DNA of 5,333 nucleotides, taken from contig SYPI01000075.1 of NCBI GenBank assembly GCA_005804005.1, forward strand, positions 1 through 5,333. The letters are read 5' to 3'. This DNA is from Planctomycetia bacterium. Lineage in GTDB: Bacteria; Planctomycetota; Phycisphaerae; Phycisphaerales; SM1A02. How positions within the stretch are numbered: the stretch's first letter is position 1; each line of letters begins with the position of its first letter. Positions 1 through 5,333 of this stretch are shown here, piece by piece. The position numbers and the translations under genes were made by a program. The notes beneath the pieces are model-generated. The model saw only the letters and a program-made list of their open reading frames with translations, made no database searches and was not told where the DNA came from.

Positions 1-477
1 GAGGTGAACGGCATTTACGGCGGCTACACCGGGCCGGGTTCCAAGACGGTCATCGGCGCGCACGCCGGGGCGAAGATCAGTTGTCGGCTGGTGCCGGGCC
101 AGGACCCGGCCAGAGTGGTGGCCAGCCTGAAACAGTTCGTGCTCCAACGGCTCCCGAGCGGTTGCCGCGCGGAGTTCATCGATCAAGGTGCCTCACCGGC
201 CATCCAAGTGAGCGATGATTCGCCATGGCTGCGGGCCGCGGCCAAGGCCATGCAGGGAATCATGGGACGCGAAACGCTGATCATCGGCTCGGGGGGGAGC
301 ATCCCCGCGGTCGGCGCGATCCAGCGGCATCTGGGCATCGATTCAATCCTGGTCGGGTTCGGCCTCGATGACGACGCGGTGCACTCACCCAACGAGAAGT
401 TCGAGATGCGCTGCTTCGAAAACGCTGCGCGCTGTCATGCGGCAATCCTGTCGCAGATCGGCGCGCTGCGGAGTTAG
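1..477 (+). CDS. M20-family metallopeptidase (dipeptidase/deacylase type), C-terminal part, 5' truncated
   Basis: The frame is open from base 1, so the gene begins upstream; the GTG at base 4 is an internal valine, not a start. About 158 residues of a family usually around 450 residues long are visible. The first part (GGYTGPGSKTV, then AKISCRLVPGQDP) matches the end of the lid/dimerisation domain of M20 dipeptidases; the Arg of RLVP (bases 85-87) is the likely substrate-contacting arginine. The rest is the closing part of the catalytic domain, with the glycine-rich GSGGSIP loop (bases 286-306) and HSPNE, whose His (bases 382-384) is the expected metal ligand. The family hydrolyses dipeptides or N-acyl amino acids with a two-metal centre, generally in the cytoplasm. 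The other metal ligands lie outside the window, so substrate and activity cannot be judged. Two consecutive TAG stops end the gene (475-480). The next gene follows after 8 nt. The family call is firm; the exact substrate is unknown. Confidence 0.93.
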   Translation, partial: EVNGIYGGYTGPGSKTVIGAHAGAKISCRLVPGQDPARVVASLKQFVLQRLPSGCRAEFIDQGASPAIQVSDDSPWLRAAAKAMQGIMGRETLIIGSGGSIPAVGAIQRHLGIDSILVGFGLDDDAVHSPNEKFEMRCFENAARCHAAILSQIGALRS

Positions 478-478
478 T

Positions 479-483
479 AGAGG
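479..483 (+). promoter_or_regulatory. possible weak ribosome binding site (AGAGG)
   Basis: AGAGG partly complements the 16S rRNA 3' end, but it lies only 2 nt before the ATG at 486, closer than the usual 5-9 nt. It overlaps the second stop codon of the peptidase gene. No better motif or alternative ATG is near. It may contribute little, with translation helped instead by ribosomes ending on the upstream gene. Confidence 0.25.
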
Positions 484-485
484 CG

Positions 486-2978
486 ATGCGCACGCTGCCG
501 CTTCCCGTTGGAGTGTTCGCCCGGTTGAGGCGGGTGGTGGTGACCGTGGCCACACTGGTCCTCGCCGCGTCAGCCGGGGCTCAGGGAATCACCCTGCGGC
601 AGTTCGGCATCGGCAGCCACTTCCGTCCGGGCGACTGGGCGGCAGTGCGGCTGGGGATTGACGCTGGCCTTGATGAGCCGGTGACAGCTGAGGTGTGCAT
701 CGATGTCCTTTCGGGTGACGGCGACACCGCTCAATTCGGGCGCATCGTGGTGCTTGATCCGGGGCAGATCGGCGAGGTCTGGCTGTACCCGCACCTGCCT
801 CCGGAACTGGACGCCACACAACTCTCCGATGCCGTCTTCTCGGTTCATGTGTACGCCATCGAGGATGGCCAGCGGCAGCGCGAGATTATTGCGGCGCGTG
901 TTTCACCAGGCAGCGCCGAGGATGTCGGGATACCTGTCCAGACTCGCGAAGGACTGATGGCCGTGGTTGGTGATGGCCGCATGGGGCTGGATGCCTTCGA
1001 AAGCGTCCCGGCCGGTTCGCGGGTCATCCCTTCCATGAACGAGATCACGCGCATCATCTGGGGAGTGGATCCGGCGGACATACCCGATCGCTGGGAGGGA
1101 TTGAGTTCCGTGGAGTCGATCGTGTGGGGACCTGCCAACCCGAGCGAGTTGACCGGCGAGTCGGCGCGCGCCCTGCGGCAATGGCTGGAGGCTGGCGGCA
1201 ACATGGTCATCGTTCTGCCGGAGACTGGAGACCCGTGGGGCCTGTCGGGTGCTTCGGCTAATCCGCTCTCCGACTTGCTCCCCAGCGTGGCTCCGGAGCG
1301 CCTCGAGGGTGTACGGGTGAGCGAACTGCTGAGCATTCTGAGCAAGACGGACACACTGCTCAATCAAGTGGCGCGGGTCCGGATCCAGCGCTTTGATCCG
1401 GCCCGGCTGGATCGCGAGTGGGCGCCTTCGCTGGCGCTGCCTTGTCCGCGCGACCCACGCACCGGCAACCTGCTGCCGCGGGCCGATTCGCTCGACGCAT
1501 CAGTAGTGGGGATCACGCGAAGTGTTGGCTTCGGGCGGCTGAGCATCGTGGGGATCGATGCCGATTCCCTGTTCCGGCGCAATCTGGATCGCACCGGGCT
1601 GCCGCAGGCTGACATCTTCTGGAATCGCTTCCTCGGCCGTCGAGCCGATGCCCCCAGCCAACTGCAGTACCAGCAAGTTGCCCAAGACAATCTGCTGGCC
1701 AGCGAGGCGACTACCGGGTTGATCGGCAAAGGCGATCTGGTGAATTTCAGCATTGGCATGGGCGCGCAGGCGGTGGTCGGTGTGCTCGGCGCGTTTCTGT
1801 TCTTTCTGGTGTATTGGGCGCTAGCTGGACCAGTGGCGGCGTTGGTGCTGGCCAAGCTCGGCCGAGTGCGACTGGGCTGGGTGATCTTCAGCGCAGTGGC
1901 GCTGGCATTTGGAATCGGCGCGTGGGTAGTTGGAAGCGTGTCGCGACTGGGTGCCAGCACGGTGCAGCACCTGACCGTGCTCGACCAGATTGGTGGCACC
2001 GGTCCTCTGCGCGCCACCAGTTGGTTCACCGCGGCGCTACACGGCTACGGCACGGCGGAGGTGAAGCTCGCTGCTGCCAGCGACCGCGACCTGCTGGCCA
2101 GTTGGGCCCCTCCGGGTGCGCTGCCGGAGTCATTTCCAGATCCGGGACAGGTGCGGGTTCTGGTTGATGACTCGGCCGCGCTGAAGGTCCCATCGCGGGC
2201 CACGGCGGCATTGTTCGAGGCCCGTTGGCAGGGCGAGGATTCGCAACTGTCCAGCGCGCTGCCGGGGGCGCGTGATCCGGAGCGCCCGTTGATCCAGACA
2301 GTGGTGCTGGGAACAACCCAACGCATGTTCCTGAGTGGGGTGGTCACCCATAGGTTGAGTGCGCCGCTGCAGGATGTGAACTTCATTCACGTCTCCCCCC
2401 TGCGATCGCCCGCGCGGCGAATGGTGTCGCCAGCGGACGGATTGATTTCTCCCAGCGACCTGTTGCCCAATGCCGGAAGGATGGCGCGGCTGGGGGCGTG
2501 GGAGCCGAACACGCCCCTAGAGCTCGCCGAGCAGCTCTACCCCGGCGGACCAGAGGCGCCGTTTCTCAATGCCGCGGGAGATCTGAGCTACGGCCTGCGC
2601 AGCCGGTACTTCGACACCATGGTTGCCACCGACTTCGGGTTTGGGGTGCATCGGGTGATGAATTCCGAGTTCCAGCGCGACTCATTAGAGATGCTGTCGA
2701 TCTATCAGATGCTCCAGCCGCCGGTGTATGTCTCCGACCCCAAGGCGCCGCCCCCCAGCGCGCGCATCGAGCGCGAACTCGGGCGCAGTCTGGACATCTC
2801 GCCGTGGCTTACGACCCCCTGCCTGATCATCACTGGGTTCCTGCCTAACGCCAGTATCCCAGTGCCGGTCGAAGTCGATGGTGCACCGGTCGAGTCGTCT
2901 GGCCTGATCATGGTGCGCGTGATCCTGCCACTGGACACGCCGCCGCAGTCAGTTCCAGCCACAGCCCAAGTACCCTGA
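486..2978 (+). CDS. Large membrane-anchored extracytoplasmic protein with amidotransferase-like domain, probable ABC-transporter partner
   Basis: This 830-residue protein has no assigned function that I recognise. Residues 1-32 look like a signal peptide: basic R13/R15/R16, hydrophobic 17-30, and AGA before a likely cut after A32. Residues about 33-155 are beta-rich. Residues about 157-375 resemble a class I glutamine amidotransferase-like Rossmann fold, with 'SIVWGPANPSEL', then 'ALRQWLEAGGNMVIV', and closing 'GFGRLSIVGIDAD' (348-359). No nucleophile-elbow Cys is apparent; the only Cys nearby, C320, is in an LPCPRDP loop, so the domain is probably non-catalytic. Membrane helices lie at about 429-455 and 463-485, joined by a basic KLGRVR loop that should face the cytoplasm, placing both the N-terminal domains and the 345-residue C-terminal tail outside. 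This layout resembles membrane proteins found beside ABC-2 transporter genes in planctomycetes and other bacteria, and loosely the GldG-type auxiliary subunits. It lies 7 nt before an ABC ATPase gene, so a joint role is inferred. The reading frame is intact. Confidence 0.85.
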   Translation: MRTLPLPVGVFARLRRVVVTVATLVLAASAGAQGITLRQFGIGSHFRPGDWAAVRLGIDAGLDEPVTAEVCIDVLSGDGDTAQFGRIVVLDPGQIGEVWLYPHLPPELDATQLSDAVFSVHVYAIEDGQRQREIIAARVSPGSAEDVGIPVQTREGLMAVVGDGRMGLDAFESVPAGSRVIPSMNEITRIIWGVDPADIPDRWEGLSSVESIVWGPANPSELTGESARALRQWLEAGGNMVIVLPETGDPWGLSGASANPLSDLLPSVAPERLEGVRVSELLSILSKTDTLLNQVARVRIQRFDPARLDREWAPSLALPCPRDPRTGNLLPRADSLDASVVGITRSVGFGRLSIVGIDADSLFRRNLDRTGLPQADIFWNRFLGRRADAPSQLQYQQVAQDNLLASEATTGLIGKGDLVNFSIGMGAQAVVGVLGAFLFFLVYWALAGPVAALVLAKLGRVRLGWVIFSAVALAFGIGAWVVGSVSRLGASTVQHLTVLDQIGGTGPLRATSWFTAALHGYGTAEVKLAAASDRDLLASWAPPGALPESFPDPGQVRVLVDDSAALKVPSRATAALFEARWQGEDSQLSSALPGARDPERPLIQTVVLGTTQRMFLSGVVTHRLSAPLQDVNFIHVSPLRSPARRMVSPADGLISPSDLLPNAGRMARLGAWEPNTPLELAEQLYPGGPEAPFLNAAGDLSYGLRSRYFDTMVATDFGFGVHRVMNSEFQRDSLEMLSIYQMLQPPVYVSDPKAPPPSARIERELGRSLDISPWLTTPCLIITGFLPNASIPVPVEVDGAPVESSGLIMVRVILPLDTPPQSVPATAQVP

Positions 2979-2985
2979 ACTAGCC

Positions 2986-3933
2986 ATGGCCATGATTGAA
3001 ACGGTCAATCTGACGCGGAAGTACGGGGAACTCACCGCGCTGGACAATCTCAATCTGTCGATCGATGCCGGGGCGTGTCTTGGCTTCATCGGGCCCAACG
3101 GCGCTGGCAAGACCACCACCATAAAAATCCTTGCCACCCTGCTCAAGCCGACCTGGGGCGAAGCGCGCATTGATGGCAAGGTGGTCGGCTACCAGAACCA
3201 CCTCATCAGGCCGTTGATTGGCTATGTCCCTGACTTTCTGGGCGCCTACGAAGACATGCTGGTGCGTGAATACCTCGACTTCTTCGCCGCCTGCTACGGA
3301 ATCAGTGGCAAGGCGCGCGATCGGGTGGTCAGCGAGGTGCTGGAACTGACCGACCTAGGCCACAAGGCCCTGACCGATGTGAACGGGCTCTCCCGCGGAA
3401 TGCAGCAGCGCCTGAGTGTGGCTCGCGTGCTGCTGCACGACCCAAAGGTGCTGCTGCTCGATGAGCCCTCATCCGGACTCGATCCGCGGGCGCGCATTGA
3501 GATGCGCGAACTCCTCAAGGAACTGCGACGCCTCGGCAAGACCATAATCATCTCCTCGCACATCCTGTTCGAGCTAGCCGAACTGTGCACCGATCTGGCG
3601 ATCATCGAACAGGGCAAACTGCTCTACGCCGGGCCGATGGGCGACATTCTGAAGCGGGCTCGGGTTGGCACCGTGGTGCACATCGTGGTGGACGAACGAC
3701 CGGAGGAGGCCGCACAACTGTTGGCCAAAGTCCGCGGAGTTTCCAAGGTGAACATGGCCCGCGAGGATGGGCTGGTGCGAATTGATGTGACCGTCGAGGA
3801 CAACGCCGCGGTGAGTGTCAGTGAACTGCCCAGCCGTTTGATCGCGCAGGGATTTCGGGTGGCGCGCATCCAGCCGGAGAAGCTGGATCTGGAGACGGCA
3901 TTCATGCGGCTGACCAAAGGTCTGGTGGCCTGA
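2986..3933 (+). CDS. ABC transporter ATP-binding protein, ABC-2 export type
   Basis: A 315-residue cytoplasmic ATPase subunit that would power a membrane exporter or related ABC-2 complex. All nucleotide-binding motifs are present: Walker A GPNGAGKTT (residues 36-44), signature LSRGMQQ (135-141), Walker B LLLDEP with catalytic E160 (156-161), D-loop SGLD (163-166) and switch His H192 in SSH. The Q-loop position carries Asp (GYVPD, D83) instead of Gln, a variant I recall from this ABC-2 ATPase branch. Residues about 220-315 form the C-terminal extension common in DrrA/YbhF/GldA-like ATPases. ATG 2986 is followed by a second in-frame ATG at 2992, which would give the more usual N-terminus MIETVNLTRKYG; neither has a clear ribosome binding site. 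The gene follows the amidotransferase-like membrane protein by 7 nt, and its stop codon overlaps the nadK start. No permease gene is in the window, so the substrate and transmembrane partner are unknown. Confidence 0.95.
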   Translation: MAMIETVNLTRKYGELTALDNLNLSIDAGACLGFIGPNGAGKTTTIKILATLLKPTWGEARIDGKVVGYQNHLIRPLIGYVPDFLGAYEDMLVREYLDFFAACYGISGKARDRVVSEVLELTDLGHKALTDVNGLSRGMQQRLSVARVLLHDPKVLLLDEPSSGLDPRARIEMRELLKELRRLGKTIIISSHILFELAELCTDLAIIEQGKLLYAGPMGDILKRARVGTVVHIVVDERPEEAAQLLAKVRGVSKVNMAREDGLVRIDVTVEDNAAVSVSELPSRLIAQGFRVARIQPEKLDLETAFMRLTKGLVA

Positions 3934-4790
3934 TGCGCCGCCGCGTAGCCATCTTCGCCGACCGGGATCAGCCGGGGGCAGCCGCTGCGCTGCACACAGT
4001 TCGCGCCGTGGTTGGCGCCCACGCCGAGGTGGCCATGGAGGCCGGGGGAGATTCCTCTGGGTTGCCCGGTGACGCGGCGATTGACCTGATTGTGGCCATC
4101 GGCGGCGACGGCACTCTGCTGCGACAGTGTCTGCTGGCGCTGGAGCGCGATGTGCCGATCGTCGGCGTGAACAACGGCCGCCTCGGATTCCTGGCGGAGT
4201 TTGATATCGAAGAACTTGGCGTGCAGGGTGCAGAGGTGTTCGGCACGGCGCCGTTGGTTCGGCCGCGCATGGCGCTCTGTGTGAGTGTGCGCGGCGCGGA
4301 CGGCCGCACCCGCCTCGAGGGCGCGGCGGTGAATGAAGCGGCCGTCGTCACCGGGCGTCCGTTCCGCATGATGCAGCTCTCGGTGCACTTCGACGGCAAG
4401 GTCGGTCCGGACATCTCTGGCGACGGGGTGATTGCCTGCACTCCGGTCGGTTCGACCGCCTACAACGCCAGCGCTGGTGGGCCAATTGTTCACCCGGATC
4501 ATGAGGCGATCGTGATTACCCCGAATGCGGCCCACTCACTGGCGTTCCGGCCGATCGTGGTGTCGGCGGCAACCCGGGTCGAGTTCATGATGAAGCGGGT
4601 GAACGATGGAACGACACTGCTGCTGGACGGTGCCCCGGAAGCTGAATTGCGCCCAGGCGACTGTCTGGAGGTGCGGCGGCACCCTCGCGCCCTGCGGCTG
4701 ATTGGCAACCCCAAGCGCGAGTACTGGAACACCTTGCTGACCAAATTGCGCTGGGCGGCGCCGCCGACATATCGCGACCGCGGCGTCTAG
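3933..4790 (+). CDS. nadK: NAD kinase (ATP-NAD kinase)
   Basis: This cytoplasmic enzyme phosphorylates NAD to NADP using ATP or polyphosphate. The 285-residue length is normal. Motifs in order are GGDGT (residues 57-61, with catalytic D59), NNGRLGF (80-86), VNE (133-135), the long glycine-rich DGVIACTPVGSTAY segment running on to SAGGP (164-184), and HSLAFRP in the last beta-rich domain. The usual C-terminal DGQ/DSQ-like site reads DGA here (232-234), a mild variant. The C-terminal YWNTLLTKLRW resembles E. coli NadK YFNTLSTKLGW. The ATG overlaps the ABC ATPase stop by one base (TGATG), which suggests translational coupling; GGTGG at 3924-3928 might serve as a weak ribosome binding site. The gene is a housekeeping function and its link with the ABC genes is probably only positional. 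Confidence 0.97.
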   Translation: MRRRVAIFADRDQPGAAAALHTVRAVVGAHAEVAMEAGGDSSGLPGDAAIDLIVAIGGDGTLLRQCLLALERDVPIVGVNNGRLGFLAEFDIEELGVQGAEVFGTAPLVRPRMALCVSVRGADGRTRLEGAAVNEAAVVTGRPFRMMQLSVHFDGKVGPDISGDGVIACTPVGSTAYNASAGGPIVHPDHEAIVITPNAAHSLAFRPIVVSAATRVEFMMKRVNDGTTLLLDGAPEAELRPGDCLEVRRHPRALRLIGNPKREYWNTLLTKLRWAAPPTYRDRGV

Positions 4791-4814
4791 TCCGACCGCC
4801 ACGGGCAGCGCCGG

Positions 4815-4820
4815 TACATT
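4815..4820 (+). promoter_or_regulatory. possible -10 element (TACATT) for a leaderless serS transcript
   Basis: TACATT fits the TAnnnT form of a sigma-70-type -10 box and ends 6 nt before the serS ATG. Transcription would then start at or next to the start codon, giving a leaderless mRNA. No convincing -35 hexamer is seen in the short gap, and the 36-nt spacer lacks a Shine-Dalgarno motif. A six-base match in GC-rich DNA is suggestive only. Confidence 0.25.
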
Positions 4821-4826
4821 CCAAGC

Positions 4827-5333
4827 ATGATCGACCTCAAGGCCTATCGCGAGTCGCCGGCGCGGTTTCGCGATGGCGCCCGCGACAAGGGCATGACCGT
4901 TGACTTCGAGCGCCTTGAGACCCTGGACGCTGCCCGGCGCCGCATCCTGACGGAACTGGAGTCGGTGCGGGCGGAGCAGAACAAACTCGGCAAAGAGACT
5001 GGCCCGGCCATGGGCAAGCTGCGCGGTCAGTTGAAGGCGGCAGCGCCTGAGGCCCGCGAGGCAATCGAGAAGGAGTTGGCGGCGCTCGAGGCTCGGCCCA
5101 CCGCGCTCAAGGAGCGCATCGGCGTACTGGAAGTGGAACTGGCGGCGGTCGAACCCGAGTTCAACAGCGTCCTACTGACGGTGCCTCAGCCACCGGCTGG
5201 TGATGTGCCTAAGGGAGCGTCGGCCGCCGACAATGTGGCTATCCGCTACTGGAATCCGCCGGGATTTGATCCGGCCAAGGGGTTCAAGGCCCAGCGGGGA
5301 TTCGCGCCGCGGTCGCACCTAGAAATGGTGCGC
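4827..5333 (+). CDS. serS: Serine--tRNA ligase, N-terminal part, 3' truncated by window end
   Basis: The frame is open from ATG 4827 to the last base, giving 169 of an expected roughly 430 residues. The start MIDLKAYRESPARFRDG is the standard SerRS N-terminus (MLDLK-IRE-P). Residues about 28-60 and 63-112 are two charged, heptad-like helices that form the antiparallel coiled-coil arm gripping the long variable arm of tRNA-Ser. Then LLTVPQPPAGDVPKG (116-130) and DNVAIRYW (135-142) match the linker into the class II catalytic core (compare LTIPNLPADEVPVG and DNVEVSRWG in E. coli). The enzyme charges tRNA-Ser and tRNA-Sec with serine in the cytoplasm. Class II motifs 1-3 lie beyond the window. 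The segment between FD (147-148) and PRSHLE (161-166) is about ten residues longer than in E. coli. There is no ribosome binding site upstream; the gene follows nadK by 36 nt. Confidence 0.95.
   Translation, partial: MIDLKAYRESPARFRDGARDKGMTVDFERLETLDAARRRILTELESVRAEQNKLGKETGPAMGKLRGQLKAAAPEAREAIEKELAALEARPTALKERIGVLEVELAAVEPEFNSVLLTVPQPPAGDVPKGASAADNVAIRYWNPPGFDPAKGFKAQRGFAPRSHLEMVR

Noticed and set aside
4..6. GTG at base 4 as a start codon for a short protein
   Set aside because: The frame is open upstream to the window edge and the sequence begins inside the lid domain of the peptidase, so this is a truncated gene and not a small one.
271..306. GSGGSIP instead of REGGSIP in the M20 peptidase, next to a run of seven G that could hide a frameshift
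   Set aside because: The frame is correct on both sides of the run, including HSPNE, and I recall the GSGGSIP form as usual in one branch of M20 dipeptidases.
845..1363. Antisense open frame of 172 codons
   Set aside because: Low-complexity Ser/Arg/Pro composition, no recognisable domain, and fully inside the supported + strand gene.
1364..2029. Antisense open frame of 221 codons inside the 830-residue protein gene
   Set aside because: Its product is rich in Ser, Arg, Pro and Thr without domain features, and the + strand frame has a signal peptide, membrane helices and fold patterns running through the same bases.
3624..4535. Antisense open frame of 303 codons covering the ATPase 3' end and most of nadK
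   Set aside because: Both + strand genes are firmly identified by motifs; the antisense translation has no recognisable domain and is rich in Arg, His and Ala, as expected of a mirror frame in GC-rich coding DNA.
4768..4815. GC-rich inverted repeat bases near the end of nadK as a terminator
   Set aside because: No stable stem followed by a run of T is present; the GC-rich pairing possible here is what random GC-rich sequence would give.

Overview
The window is a gene-dense, GC-rich stretch (roughly 60-65% by eye) with five genes, all on the + strand and almost no intergenic DNA. The order is: the 3' end of an M20-family metallopeptidase, a large secreted or membrane-anchored protein with a glutamine-amidotransferase-like fold, a stand-alone ABC-transporter ATPase, NAD kinase (nadK), and the 5' part of seryl-tRNA synthetase (serS), which is cut by the window edge. 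The gaps are 8 nt, 7 nt, a 1-nt stop/start overlap, and 36 nt. Genes 1-4 therefore look like one transcription unit, with serS either at its end or on its own start.

No rRNA or other taxonomic marker is present. The style of the large membrane protein next to its ATPase, the near absence of Shine-Dalgarno sequences, and an extra segment in SerRS together suggest a planctomycete, perhaps of the Phycisphaerae type. This is inference from family resemblance recalled from memory and was not searched.

Layout: 1-477 is the C-terminal third of the peptidase. 486-2978 encodes an 830-residue protein: signal peptide, beta-rich domain, amidotransferase-like domain without an obvious catalytic triad, two membrane helices, and a large extracytoplasmic C-terminal domain. 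2986-3933 encodes an ABC ATPase of the ABC-2 export type. 3933-4790 is nadK. 4827-5333 is the start of serS, covering the coiled-coil tRNA-binding arm and the beginning of the catalytic domain.

The membrane protein and the ATPase probably work together at the cytoplasmic membrane, but no multi-spanning ABC permease is encoded here. The other three genes are metabolic or housekeeping genes (peptide hydrolysis, NADP supply, serine charging of tRNA) that seem to share the transcript rather than the function. I found no mobile element, CRISPR array, RNA gene or convincing terminator. The region is mostly ordinary; the most interesting item is the uncharacterised membrane protein and ATPase pair.
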